Source: Ancylostoma caninum (Eukaryota; Nematoda; Chromadorea; Rhabditida; Ancylostomatidae). From it: a stretch of 64,000 nt of DNA. Location: assembly GCA_037903475.1 (NCBI GenBank), contig JBAJFG010000561.1, positions 558,001 through 622,000 of the forward strand, given 5' to 3'. Under the pieces are notes generated by a model that was not told where the DNA came from, made no database searches, and saw nothing but the letters and a program-made list of their open reading frames with translations. Below, one piece after another: positions 13,801 to 25,421 of this stretch. Positions within the stretch are counted from its first letter, which is position 1. Each line of letters opens with the position of its first letter. The translations under genes were made by a program, and so were the position numbers.

Positions 13801-15542
13801 AAAGGTAGGACAACAAACAAATTCTCGAACAAATCCTCAAGACACTCAAAGGTAAGAGCAGTACTCAGGTTACCAATGCCATAGAGCGAAAATTAAAATT
13901 TGGAGGCTAACCTCATCATCCTCAGCATATACCAATCCTCTCAGCACTAGCTACGCGAAAACGAACCTGCGCGCGGTCTCACGAGACTTTCTCGGAGCTC
14001 GGACTCATAATTGAACTCAGCTGTCTCGAAACACTTCAATTTCAACGTTTTATGCACTAAAACAACTTACAAGGGTATTCAGTCGCGCCAATTCCACGCT
14101 AAACGTCTCGTTGGGACGCGATATCCTTTCCAGTATTTTCAGCTGGGTCTCCCTAAAGCACGAACCCGCACATATGTAGTTATGTAAAGATTTTGCCTTC
14201 ATCTTAGAGAAGTATGAAGGTTTTGCTTTCATCAATAACAAAATTAGACAAACTCACTGTATCTCTTCGAGTAGTACAAGAACTCTATTCGACTCCTCGT
14301 TCATGTCTGGTGTTACACTCATTCTGAATGAGCAAAATTTTTATTTAAAGAAACTAGGGAGCCAATCTATTGAATGATTGGCTAACTGACAGTAGATATC
14401 CAGTAGCATAGAGGTGACAGAGAGAGAGGATCTAAATGAGTGGCGAAATCACGGAATTTCGGTTAGTGGCTACACAGAAATGGTGACGTAGAAGGCTGCG
14501 CTGAAGACTACACGCTTAGTCTTCGTTTACAAAGCTACTCCTACCATTTCGGGATCGGGGGTGCCAGCCGACTTTGGCACCAACTGTAACAAAGTTAGCC
14601 CAAGCTCATCCAAACAGCGCAACGGACCAATGCACGGAGAATAGGATGGGGCGAACCCCAGATGCAATCAAACGGCAAGCCAATTATTAGCAGTCAGTGC
14701 CTTCAAGAGCTTTGAAGCCACTGAATGAGATTCAAAACACTGAAGGGTTTGCAGAGCGACATTTATTAAGACTCTAAGTCGCCAACTCATTCAAAAAATT
14801 CCGAATAGTTGTATGAACATATCTGTACTTCAAAATCAAGGCGAATTTGCGTAAGCCAAGCGAATGTGAAGACAAGGTTGAAAGTACAGGATAAACAAGA
14901 GCACAGCATGCTGAACTGTCCGCTGCTTTCACCCAGAATGAGCAGTAGCAAAGGCATAAAAACTGAGCAGAATAAATCAGGTCATCTATTTTGAAATAAC
15001 GTGAAGAGCCATTCACACGTTGACGAATGAGGTAACAATGAGTGTGACCACTAGAAACTTGAAAAGAGAGAAAAGAAAGAGAAGCAGACCACTTGACAAC
15101 AGCATCGCAGCATTGGAGATTATCAGGAAAAAAGGTGTAAACCGCTTGTGATGTTGACACTCGAAGTGTTCAATCTTTATTTAAGCGTATACATATTAGT
15201 TATGAATTTCTGAAACTAGGACTAGATCAGGAGCATTAATAAATATATAGATTTGCTACATTTGATACGAAACCCAGGAAGCAAGAGGTAGAAGATAGAA
15301 AAAGACCTGAATTACACACTATCATGATTTATACTCCGTTTTCAAGAAAACATACTCACAACTCGGGAAAGTTCTCAGAACCACAACATGACAACGATAA
15401 TGCCAATACCAGCACTCTCATCCTTATCAAAAATGTTACAAGAAACACCGAGAAGGTAAAAAAGGCATGCAAGTATTCTGACGACAAAGTTGACCTTTTC
15501 ACGTGTTTAAGTAGTTAAATAAGGCAAAGAAAAAGAACCGCT

Positions 15543-18542
15543 TCAGCAATGAACGCCGTGACTGCGTATATGGGTCTTGACGTTGTCCTTACGCGCAATT
15601 CCCCTGCCACAAATGGGACAGCTGTGCTTCTTTTCTCCTGAGTGAACCAGACGGTGACGACGCAATGTACTTCCGTCAGCGAAGCTTCGCCCACATGTCT
15701 CACACTGTCAACAAGGTTTTGCCAAGGTTCCTTATCAGCCAATCAACAATGAACTTACACTGAATGGTTTCTCGCCAGTATGAGTCCTGATATGAGCCTT
15801 CAAGTAGTTTCGTCGCCCACGTTTCCCGCAGTACTCACAGGCGTAAATCCTTAGTTATGAACTAGTATTATATAGACTACGAGATCACTATAAATGTCCT
15901 ACCATCACGCTGGTCTTACCTATTTGTGTGTCTTCTCATGTGCTGAATCAGATCTGGCTGATCCTCAGAAGGACATGCTTCACAATTTCGCTTCTCCTGA
16001 AATTTCAACCGTGTAAACATAATTTTTTTCACAATATGAGCGGAGTACTACACGAATAGCCACACGAGAAGAGGCGATGGGATTGAGTGGGGTCAATGTG
16101 TCCAAAATCTTACAACTTAGAGTTGCGGTCACACCTACTTAATTTTACCACGAACGGATTCCAACAACTTTTAATGGTCTTATTTCCACCTGTTTCATGG
16201 CGCGTGTCAGAAAATGTTAGTATCAAAAGGACAGAATATACCACGAAGGTAGCATCGCGTGAGCGGCACTTCGCAGTTGCGAGCCACCGCCGGAAAACGT
16301 AATAAGATTGAACAAGAGCGACTGTGAGTGCATCTTGTGAGCAAGAATAAAGCAGCCCTAACATCAAACCCGAATGAAAACGTGCCTTGTTCACGTGTGC
16401 CCTAAGGAAGTGATCCTCCATAACTTTGAGGTCAGGAGCTTGTTCAGGGCAAAGCTGGCATAATATGTACTGAGCTATGCCAAGAAGTAGATTCTGAAGA
16501 TAAAGGAAAACACATGTATAGGCATAAGACAACAAGAATCACTTGTAAGCGCTCAGCGAAGGACGCACCTGCGGTTGTTGAGTACTCGACCCAGCATCCA
16601 TGGGTGATGCAGCCTCTGAAGGCGACTCATGTTTAAGTTCTTTTCTAAAACTGTGTTTTGACTCAGCATCCTCTGAAATTTAAGGTAATAAGAGTGAGAG
16701 GTGCTTTACAGAGAACAAAACTGAGATGGAAAGGAATGTAGCAGCAAAGAATCACCATTATCCTGGTCGGAAATGTCACCTTCTTCCGGTAATACGCTAC
16801 TTCGCTCAGGTGACCGCATATGACGTGAACTAAATTTGTTCTTTCACTAACTCGGTGATATCCCATGTAGCACGTTTAGATTTATTCCTGCATGATCAAA
16901 AAAAAATGTAAACAGCAGTAAGTGTTACCTTGAGCAATTGCACGAATTGGAATGCAACGATTTGTCAGGTACTAAGCTTGGCACAGATGGTGATTTCAAC
17001 AGCAATTTCAGCAATTCCATTTCTTTTTCTTGCCAACTTGCTCGTTGTTTCACCTAAAGATAACTTTTTCAGAAAAGTCTGGATGGATGGGTAACATGCA
17101 TAGAAGCATGAGATGATAACAGGTTTCTTATGAAGATGAGCAGATAGTACAGCTCGGAAACAACGAACTCACAGAAGCCAGCTCCATCTCTGTTGCTTGA
17201 AGCTTTTTCTGGAGATCCTCTCGCTTCCTCCTTTCTGCTGCATGAGCGGCCTGAAGAAAGTGAATAATGAGCTAGTAGCACAACGTCACATGAAACAAAT
17301 GATTAATACAAACTTTTTCAGCCGCAATGATTGCAAAGAGATGAAGATTTAATTCGTGCTCGCTTGGTGTCCGGAGAGGTAGTCTTCTAACCACTCCGTT
17401 AAGATTGCACACCAAGGCTACGCTGTCACTTTCCAAATCCACACGAAGCGGTATTAGGCTAAACACAACTCAATCAGACCGTGCAAGACAGAGGATGAAA
17501 ACATGGGGAAACGATTATACACTAAGCAAACATTTCACCTCATTCCTACAAAACAAACATATTTTCACGTTTTACTTTTTTTTTTTTTGAAAGAAAACCT
17601 TTAGTAAAGAATGGTAGTACTACCTTAGAACTAAATACTTATCGTGTATTAAGTGTGTATACAGGCACAAGATCCTATCTTAACGAATAGTCACATCTCA
17701 GCATGAGCTCCCATGCAGTCTCTACTATGTACCCCCTTTATATCTGAACAGCAGTGGCGGACGCAGGGGGGGGGGCGCCCCCCCCCGAGAATGGGTCGCC
17801 AAATTTTCGAAATTACTTTACAATACAAATAAAAATCTTGTGTTAGTTTATTTTTAATTGTTTATTTTTATTATTATTTTTAATATATTTTTTATTTATT
17901 GTTTATTATTATAATTAATATTATTATTAATTTTATTTTCCGTCTGGGTCCCCAAAACGGCGGAGACCCCACTTTTCTTCCCACGCCCCCCCTCCCGCCC
18001 ACTTTCTGCGTCCGCCACTGCTGAACAGGTATCTGGAAACAAAAACTTTACCTATTATCCATGACAGAAGAAGACAGCTGCTCAAAAACCTTCGTCCATT
18101 CTTCTTGAAATGCTTCGAATTCCCCGAAGAATAGCATGCCTGGATCGTTTTCAGTAGCAATTCGAATTTGCCAAAAGCCTCCCACGGTTCGAGACAGAAC
18201 GATGTTTAATGCGTACAACCTAAACAACACGAGCGTGATAGTAATTGTGAGGAACAACCATTGCAAACAGCTTCTCGAACCCGGCACTATTCCATCTCGG
18301 GGAAACATCCAAATCTCAGAAACTTCAAAGAAAAAATTACAGAAACTCTGCATAGTATGGCTAGGACCAAAAAAATGTTGCAAATTACCATTGAACCCGC
18401 AATACAAGCTTGAAAATAAGAGTTCAATTGCGACCCGTCTTATGGCAGTATTGCAATTCAAGAAAAGACAACTGTGAGCATACCTGTTTCCAATTAAGAC
18501 ACAGGGTATCTTGTACTGTTTTGACTCGTTGTTTTTACACAT
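15543..18542 (-). CDS. XRCC4/XLF-like head plus coiled coil plus five C2H2 zinc fingers
   Basis: Eleven exons: 18484-18542, 18052-18219, 17314-17458, 17173-17250, 16929-17053, 16756-16829, 16569-16672, 16395-16469, 15920-15996, 15759-15849, 15543-15704. Junction phases agree throughout and give 385 aa. Residues 1-123 form an alternating strand/helix head ([43 protein letters not shown]), followed by a helix that runs into a coiled coil (about 110-170, [14 protein letters not shown]). That order matches the XRCC4/XLF superfamily head and stalk. A polar linker leads to five C2H2 fingers (252-385), the third ending in a TGEKPFS linker. Family knowledge: XRCC4/XLF proteins act in non-homologous end joining; C2H2 fingers bind nucleic acid. 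The fold assignment is inference from pattern; the zinc fingers are certain. A hAT MITE lies in intron 2. Confidence 0.85.
17752..18020. mobile_element. hAT-type MITE, copy 1
   Basis: A 269-bp element with 15-bp terminal inverted repeats CAGTGGCGGACGCAG. It is flanked by an exact 8-bp target duplication CTGAACAG at 17744-17751 and 18021-18028, which fits hAT transposition (8-bp duplications of nTnnnnAn form). The interior is AT-rich with GC-rich ends and carries no ORF. It sits in intron 2 of the zinc-finger gene in the opposite orientation to copy 2. Confidence 0.92.
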
Positions 18543-19530
18543 CGCGATGAGCTGCGCTAAAATAGATAGATAATACGGCTCTCTGAAGTATCATATAGAA
18601 GAAACCTGACATAACAGAGAAAAAAGAAGAGAATGAATAATAAAAGGTATCCCCATCCGCAATGATCCCACCAAAGGTAAGCATGAGTCATAACTATCTC
18701 TGAGCAAGAGCGTTCTGAACTCCTCAACTCCCCAATAAACATTCTCAAAACTCAGATAATAAGAACTATGACTTCATCATCTATTTATGTAAAAAGAAAC
18801 AAAAACAAACAGACGACCACGACACCAATGACTGCGCATTATGTTGGACGACGGCTAATTTTGTTCTGGGGCAGAAATCTGCTTCCGAGCATGACAGCTC
18901 CCAAGATTGGAGGCGTATATAATTACGGGTACTGTTCTTATTTAGAACTTTTCTGGGGCAAACATTCGAATTTCTTACGGTACACTACATGAGGTTGAGG
19001 TGATAGTGTCCAAACTGCGCTACCTTTCGTTGGCCAGGCCCTACCATAGTCGAATTGGGGGTTTGGCTATGAGGCAGAGGCTTGCATCTACTTCAGCGCT
19101 GCTTTTGAAGCACGGACCTATTTTGTATTACCGCTATAGATTCGATTGCTGCACCGGGCGTGCTAATTACTACACATGAACTTTGCTACGAAAAAAACCC
19201 AACGACAAATGGCTGGCATTCTTGAAAAATGAAAAAAAAAACGAGATGAGACGAGAAACGCAGTAGGAAAAACACCCTGGCCCACTACCTTTCCGTACCA
19301 CCTGTACGAGACCAAAAAGTTTGCCATTGTCAACACGCCTACAGTGGCCGTCATCTGGACCACAGTAGCGCTCTACAACTCTGGGGGTCGGCTCGCAAAG
19401 TCCGGAAGCTAGACGGTGACTATTATTACAAACAGGGCCAACAGACACGGCGCGCCGTCGAGTGCTATATACCTTTACCCGGCTGAGGTTTCTGACAACT
19501 GCGACATCGCGCGCGACGTACTTTAGGGAT
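18543..19530. other. intergenic, nothing recognised
   Basis: The stretch upstream of the zinc-finger gene. It should contain that gene's promoter, but no TATA box or other confident signal is seen. The open frames here are short and show no family features. Confidence 0.4.
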
Positions 19531-19739
19531 CGTGGCAAATATCAGTTTTTTCGGGGCCCGCCCACATGTCGTAATGGGCAGTGCGAGTGATTCGGACAAT
19601 CAAAGGCGCGAGCGAGGTGCGAAGACGCTAACGACCCTTGAAGCATATCTGGAGTCTCGCACCTATAATGGACCGCAACTAACGCTCCTCAGACAATTGG
19701 AGGGAGCGGCCCGCGCGCCTCATGAACCGAGCGGCCGGG

Positions 19740-19890
19740 AAGCGGCCCTAATTTTATGGGCCGCTGCCTGTGGTGGCTTACTGAGGCGGTTGGGTAGCGC
19801 CTGTGTTTCAGGAGGTTGGGTGGCTCCCTTGACGTGTGTTTTACACGGTTGGTACGGATCTTTATTCGTCCGACCTGCACCTACTCAGGC
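19740..19890. repeat. copy of LTR-element leader segment
   Basis: About 120 bp here matches 23213-23328 closely (GTGGTGGCTTACTGAGGC... through GATCTTTATTCGTCCGACCT). At 23.2 kb the segment directly abuts a long terminal repeat, so it is probably the leader of the same element family. The 164-codon plus-strand frame across it is therefore treated as non-coding. Confidence 0.65.
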
Positions 19891-19899
19891 ACTTTCACT

Positions 19900-20040
19900 G
19901 GTCAGGCCGACAGCAAAACCGAGGTACGGGGCAGGCCCCGGCCTTTACTTTTACGACACCGGGCAGGCCCCGATCAATAGTTTGAATGACGCGGGCATAC
20001 CGGGCAGGCCGCTCACACGATTCTAGTACAGGACAAGCCG
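19900..20040. repeat. cluster A of CCGGGCAGGCCG-type short repeats
   Basis: Five copies of a core (G)GCAGGCC(G) or GACAAGCCG occur at about 19903, 19932, 19963, 20004 and 20034, about 30-40 bp apart, several preceded by ACC. The same word recurs in cluster B. The unit length and irregular spacing argue against a CRISPR array. Confidence 0.65.
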
Positions 20041-20807
20041 ACAGCAAGTGATAACCACTAGCAATAACATGGGGTTTTCAATTCATAGATTCATTTTCTT
20101 TCTTTACCTTCTACTGTACGGTGGACCAATGTGGGATGCACGTAACATCTTCAGGTTAAGTTCTTCTTCTGCCTCAGTAGGTTAAGATGTTTAGGGACAG
20201 CCATCTTCAACAGCACTGCGAGGCCAAATTCGAAGTTGATTTAATCATGGTGTTTTATTTCGTTTATTAGGGTAAGATATCGACTTCTTCTATGTTAGTG
20301 AGTGTTTCTTCTAAAAATTAAAGCCATTTCGAGGATTATTCCATCGCACTTTAAAAGAATCTAAAGAGAACCATAATTAACTGCAGTGGTGAAGACCAAG
20401 CTGCAGAAGAGATTTTGTGGGCGCACAGTATGTAGGTTTATAAAATTTTGTATCCAAAGTTCTTCCAAAGACTGGAATGACTATTCATTTATTATTCCTT
20501 GTAGGCAGTTAGTAGTGGCAGGAACCGAGCCAATATCGTCACTGAATATTTGATCATGGAGCACCTCCGAAGAATTTCGAAAGAGATAGGATATATAGGC
20601 AAAATAGGACAGAGATAGATCCGAAGAAGTTTCACAAGATGCTAATGACAAATGTCTTTTCTAGAACTTACAACAAGTCTAGAACGTACAACAAATGTAA
20701 ATCTATGTAATTCAATAAAAGCATTGATATTTACTGTATTTGTTGTCATTTCCGATCTAAAAAGCTGCATAATGCATAAAGGAGGATTCCCGTAGTGCAC
20801 TGAGTGG

Positions 20808-20895
20808 TTTACCGGGCAAGCCGCCACTCATTACCCGGCAAGCCGCAGTAAGATACCGGTCAGGCCGCACAACCCATACCGTGAAGGCCGACTAA
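20808..20895. repeat. cluster B of CCGGGCAAGCCGC short repeats, 23-bp period
   Basis: Four copies of ACCGG(G/T)CA(A/G)GCCGC-like units lie at about 20814, 20837, 20860 and 20883, giving a period close to 23 bp. They have the same orientation as cluster A and lie just outside the LTR at 20957. Confidence 0.65.
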
Positions 20896-20956
20896 GATGT
20901 TTCGGCCTTCCTGGTATTTGATGACGGCCAACCCGGTGAAAGTTCCTGAGTAACGG

Positions 20957-21136
20957 TGCTGTGGTGGAATGCTAACATAAAAGGGGCGTGGTAAGGCATA
21001 GTACATGAAGTATTTGGGCGAGGCCCATAAACATATCACTGAGGTCACAAATAATGGCCCTTGTCTGGGCAATACAAAACTATATTAGATACTATAGGTC
21101 GGATCTAAAGATGGTGCCGCTCATATCGGCACATTC
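20957..21136 (-). repeat. long terminal repeat, 3' copy (about 180 bp)
   Basis: The segment TAACGGTGCTGTGG... to CGGCACA is repeated in direct orientation at 23329-23510 with only a few mismatches. Read on the minus strand, the repeat begins TGTGCCGATA, the usual TG start of an LTR. It lies downstream of the gag-like ORF. Confidence 0.7.
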
Positions 21137-21415
21137 CGGCGCGGCAATACAAAGAGAAACCAAGAAGGAAAAGCAAACTAGAGACATCATCATACAAAAG
21201 GAGGAAGATCATACGTGTATATACTCGCGGTCATCCTGATTCAATGCTGTTTTCTTCCGGCTATATCATTATGTCTTCACGCATCCCTAGCGCGAGCTGG
21301 TGCAAGAGCGGTTGCGTAAGCACGGCTATCCGATAACAGCTCCATTCATGCCCTGAATGAAACACTTGGAGGCCGGTAACAGTTTCATACTTTGACGAAT
21401 GGAACCATCCCAGGC

Positions 21416-22648
21416 TTATACCGCTACGCTCCCGTCTTTGCATCGGCTCGCGCTACTGATGCGTGATGATAAAATGATATGGCCGCGAAGGAACAACACT
21501 GAATCAGGATGACCATTACTATACATATAATTGGTTCGATCAACGATCTTTTCTTCCTCGAGGCGATCATTAGCGCAGGTCCATAACATCCAGTCCATGT
21601 AGTCCTCTAGTCGATCAGGTGCGAAGTGGCAGTCGTGCAGGTTCCATGGCGTTGGCGGCAGGAAAATGACGGAGCATCGAAGAGCGAAGGGAGTCGTTGT
21701 AGTTGGCGGAATCTTTGCAGCGAAGTTGTCGTTCTTTAAAAGGCATTTCGTTGCCCTTCCTGGTGCGATTTTTGCCCTAATATGGGCTGACTGCTTATGC
21801 GCATTAGTCGCACTTTTCGACATGATGGCAAATGTTTCATTTCTGTCATTGCCGCACTCATTTTCCTCCATGTGTTCTCGAGGCTCACTGCGTGTTTTTG
21901 CATGTGACGCTCTCGATATCCTATCTGGGATGATCTCGTCGCTATTTTCCACGATGACCACAGATTTAATGAGCAGAGCCGATTCTGCGAAAGCCATTCT
22001 GTTATTTATTGCACAACTCTTATTGGCACAATCGAGAGCACTTCCGATTTCTTCAGGTCTTCCCGAATTGCATGGAATGTTTATGTTGTTACACCTCTCA
22101 GTGTCATTTTTTGAGAATGGTAACGAATAATTGACATCCAAGTTGCGTAAGTTTGTGGAACTTTGCAAATTTTGTTCGCTTTGGATCCCGTTTGTTTTTG
22201 AATCTGACAGACGAGAGCTGTTTTGGCATCGTACTCGACTTGCGAGGGTCTTTTTGCAGTTGATCTGCACTAGATGCAATTTAGCACCGGTTATCTGCTC
22301 TTCCACAGCGTGAGCATACTTTTCTGCGTCCTGAATTAGCTGGTAGAAGTTTGTTTCTCCATCAAGTTCTTCTATTTCGAGCAGTATTCGTTTCTGCACA
22401 GTTCTGGATTTTTCATAAGCGTACGTCGTTTCGATTTTATCGACTTCTGATTGAAGTGACTTTATGCCTGCTTTGAGCTGCGAAAGGCATGCCGATAGTA
22501 AACGCAAATTTTTGCGGCATTTATCATACCTCTCCCTGTCATTTTCTGAGTAAGTAATTTTCTCAGTGTACGGTTCACAGTTTCTTAGTATGGTCACGAG
22601 TGCGGTCGAGTTGTAACGAATCGCTATTTTGTGAGAATGGAGAGACAT
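21416..22648 (-). CDS. gag-like protein of an LTR retrotransposon (BEL/Pao type suspected)
   Basis: The longest open frame of the window, 410 codons without introns. The first 140 residues are strongly helical and charged, with heptad-like spacing (for example KSLQSEVDKIETTYAYEK), followed by a Ser/Asn-rich linker and a basic C-terminal part. BEL/Pao gag proteins typically start with such a helical region. The ORF lies between two direct 180-bp repeats on the coding strand of an LTR element. No protease, reverse transcriptase, RNase H or integrase follows, and only about 280 bp separate the stop from the 3' repeat, so this is an internally deleted, non-autonomous copy. The 154-codon plus-strand frame is its antisense shadow. 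Confidence 0.5.
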   Translation of the reverse strand: MSLHSHKIAIRYNSTALVTILRNCEPYTEKITYSENDRERYDKCRKNLRLLSACLSQLKAGIKSLQSEVDKIETTYAYEKSRTVQKRILLEIEELDGETNFYQLIQDAEKYAHAVEEQITGAKLHLVQINCKKTLASRVRCQNSSRLSDSKTNGIQSEQNLQSSTNLRNLDVNYSLPFSKNDTERCNNINIPCNSGRPEEIGSALDCANKSCAINNRMAFAESALLIKSVVIVENSDEIIPDRISRASHAKTRSEPREHMEENECGNDRNETFAIMSKSATNAHKQSAHIRAKIAPGRATKCLLKNDNFAAKIPPTTTTPFALRCSVIFLPPTPWNLHDCHFAPDRLEDYMDWMLWTCANDRLEEEKIVDRTNYMYSNGHPDSVLFLRGHIILSSRISSASRCKDGSVAV

Positions 22649-23328
22649 TCTGGTATTCGCAGAAGCGGTTTCTGCAAAAGCTGCTTCTGAGCCAAAAGAT
22701 TAGGATTTTTGCCGCTTCTGAGCCTAGAAATTCGCAATGTTGTTTTGAGCTTTAATTGCGATTTGGCTAGCGTTTTGACCAAAAATTTGGTACTGTGGCT
22801 ACTTTCGAGCCTCAATTCTGATGGTTTAGCTGCTTTTGAGCCTATATTTGGCTGTTGGGCTTATTTACGCCTCAAAATTGAGAGTACTAGTTTTTAACCT
22901 GTATTCGGCCGTTTTGCTGGATTTCAGCCAAAAATTTGGAAATGTGGCTGCTTTTGAGCCTTTGCTGCTTTCGAGCAAAAAAATTTGGAGCTACTTTCGC
23001 CCAAGGTTAGACTTAGTCGCTAACCTCTTGCGCACCCTCTTTGCTATGAGAAATGCACGAATAAATTTAGGGATCTTGGTCCCAAGGTTAGGCGTAGGTG
23101 CTAACCTCTTGTGCAGTTGCAGAGCAATGCACGAAAGTACTCCTGGCCCCAAAGTTTTCACACTTTGACGCGGGAGATTTTATCGGCTTATTTGGCCGAT
23201 GCACCATAAAATGTGGTGGCTTACTGAGGCAGTTGGGTGGCGCCTATATTTTGGGAGGATGGGTGGCTCCCTTTTCGTGTGTTGTACACGGGTTGGTCCG
23301 GATCTTTATTCGTCCGACCTGCACCTAA

Positions 23329-23510
23329 CGGTGCTGTGGTAGAATGCTAACATAAAAGGGGCGTGGTAAGGCATAGTACATGAAGTATTTGGGCGAGGCC
23401 CATAAACATATCACTGAGGTCACAAATAATGGCCCTTGTCTGGGCAATACAAAACTATATTAGATACTATAGGTCAGATCTAAAGATGGTGCCGCTCGTA
23501 TCGGCACACC
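23329..23510 (-). repeat. long terminal repeat, 5' copy
   Basis: Partner of 20957-21136. On the minus strand it precedes the leader (23213-23328) and the gag-like ORF. The outer flanks of the two copies (CCTGAG and CCGCCC) do not show an obvious target duplication, so the element may have been rearranged after insertion. Confidence 0.7.
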
Positions 23511-24160
23511 GCCCGGCCGCGAGCTACCCACGCCATTAGCGGCCGAGCGGCGGTCCTTAGGTTCCCGCCAAGCTAGCCGCGCGACCATAAAGATTGTGCA
23601 TTATCACGTAAAACGCTTCCCTTACGGGAAATCGCACTAGAAAAGGCGGTGTTCTTCTTCGTCATCAATCACTTGTTTTTTTTTCTGTTTTTCTTTGTCG
23701 TTTGATTCTGTGAAGTTCGAACACTTTAGAATTCGATATGTTAGAATATTTTCGAAATGGTCCAAGTTACGACTCAGGGGATATTACAAAAATTTCAGAT
23801 GTCCTCCGATTTTGTCGTGCTTTCTTCTCTTTCACCATTCAATTCTGCAAATGGGTGATGTTGACTAGATGCAGACTGAAGAAACGAAAGGAAGATTCGA
23901 TTCACATTCAGCGACTAAACTTATTGATGGAGTACTGAATGTGAGTAATAATGGAAATTCACAGTAAATCTGTCGCAAACTAAGTGTGAGTATTTCCAAT
24001 GTGCCTTTACTTGCTTGTATTATTCTGTTGCTTAAATGGCGTTATTAATCACTGTTTCTCGTAAATCTTCAGACGACACTGCCGTAAATATGATAACTAG
24101 TAACTTCACTTTTACAACCATGGCGTGGCTCTAACGCTCAAACTCTGCGACAGGAAGAAG
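23511..24160. other. intergenic with GC-rich patch, no gene seen
   Basis: The first 70 bp carry GGCCGAGCGGCGG, a word that recurs inside the 510-bp direct repeats downstream. The remainder is AT-rich with no supported coding sequence. Confidence 0.4.
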
Positions 24161-24162
24161 TC

Positions 24163-24673
24163 AAGTGAAGCAAGGCTCGGCCATGGACACGCCTACTTCT
24201 TTATTTGTTTTTTATTAGCTGAATCCATTTATGCCACTGTCTTGCTTTTTTGTGTGTTTTTAAGATTGCTCTTGAGCGAACGAAGCTTACTTTCTTGAAG
24301 TCGAAAATGTAAACCAATGTACTGAAAGTTTGCTAGTTGTCAGTCTTACTGTTTGTTTTCCTATTGTAAAAGCACGGATTCGTTGATTATTTCTTTCGAT
24401 TCATGAATTCCTTCGAAAAATATAGAGTTGTATATGTGTGTTCGATTTTTGCTATAATAAACTATTGCACATTGTGAATTCGCTTGCAGTAAATCAAGAA
24501 AGACAGAAAATTCGAAGCGCATTTCCGAGCGCGAATCGATCGATTTGATCACCATACAGGCCGAGCGGCGGCCTAGTAACGGCCGGCCCGCGCTGGTTTA
24601 GCGGCCGGGCGGCGGTGGCGGCGATAGCCCGGCCGCTAGTGGGTGCGCGGGCCGGCCGCTGCAATTGTCTGAG
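24163..24673. repeat. 510-bp direct repeat, copy 1 (LTR-like)
   Basis: Aligned by eye with 25422-25930. Both copies start CAAGTGnAGCA, carry a shared AATAAACTATTGCACAT signal resembling a polyadenylation site, and end in a GC-rich palindromic tract (GCGGCCGGGCGGCGG) followed by GCAATTGTCTGAG. Substitutions and one small indel separate them. Together with a 750-bp interior lacking an ORF they resemble a terminal-repeat retroelement in miniature, though TG/CA ends are not evident. Confidence 0.7.
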
Positions 24674-25421
24674 TCGCCATCCCCCCAGCGGGGTTCGCGC
24701 ACATCCCCTCCCTCGATCCCCGTATGCATGAAGCGAGGGGATCCCCTGAGGGGAGGGGATGTGCATCCCCTACGAAGAGTAGGGGTTCGAGAGGGGATCA
24801 CGCTCAGCAGTCAACTGTTTCTTTTCAGAAATTCTCTATTTTTTCAGGAATTGCAAATTTTTCGACGGCTTTACCCAATTTCAACGCTTTTTTCAATTCT
24901 TGATGTGCTTCATCCATTTTTAGTGTCTACTATTTCCTCTCCGGGTGTATCTGTTGCATCTTTTTTCTTCAAAACCAAACTTTATAATTTGAACCTGATT
25001 TTATGATTTGAACTTTAAAATCAGTTTATTCCTTCTTAAATGTATTTTTAGACGGTGTTTCGAAGCTGAGGCCATGGATGTAGCTGTCCGAGGAAGAACT
25101 GCGAAGAAAGTGACGGAGCAGAGTCACAACCATCACTAACCATGTAGTGTACCCCTAAAATGTTTGAAAATGTGGGAAAATGAACTCTAATGCTTCAAAA
25201 ACCAAACTATGTATCCCTGCCTCAGCCGCATTTTTACACGGTGTTGTGATGCAAAGGACGTGGTTGCACAGAGCGCGCAAGCAGCACGCGCAAGGGACGC
25301 ATCCCCTCCCCTCGAAAAGTTTCATGCATAGCAGGGAGCCGCGCTGGGGAAGGGAGGGGATCGCTCCCCTGGGGATGCGCATCCCCTCCCCTCCCCAGCG
25401 GGGATGTTCATGCATACGGGC
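24674..25421. mobile_element. interior between the 510-bp repeats, with inverted GC blocks
   Basis: Two blocks rich in GGGGATGTGCATCCCC and CCCGTATGCATGAA words, at about 24676-24795 and 25300-25420, are in inverted orientation and could pair. The AT-rich centre has no ORF with family features. The open frames through the GC blocks exist on several strands at once, which points to sequence composition rather than coding. Confidence 0.5.

Larger units (their letters stand above)
1..15542. other. gene-poor repeat-containing region
   Basis: I found no gene model here that I can support. Open frames are short, lack splice-consistent partners and do not resemble families I know. The DNA is AT-rich with repeat islands listed separately: a hairpin near 3.3 kb, two TTCGAATA arrays at 3.6 and 5.1 kb, a tetranucleotide run at 6.48 kb, a duplicated block at 6.7-6.9 kb, a TA-flanked element at 8.6-9.5 kb and a fold-back element at 10.6-10.85 kb. 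Unrecognised exons of a long-intron gene cannot be excluded. Confidence 0.5.

Noticed and set aside
19532..20026. 164-codon GC-rich plus-strand ORF.
   Set aside because: Part of it is the repeated leader segment of an LTR element and part is the CCGGGCAGGCCG array, so it is repeat-derived.
19900..20895. Possible CRISPR-like array.
   Set aside because: Units are 8-13 bp with irregular short spacers in a eukaryotic intron-rich context; no cas genes.
21666..22130. 154-codon plus-strand ORF with hydrophobic segments.
   Set aside because: Fully antisense to the 410-codon gag-like ORF; no splice or family support.
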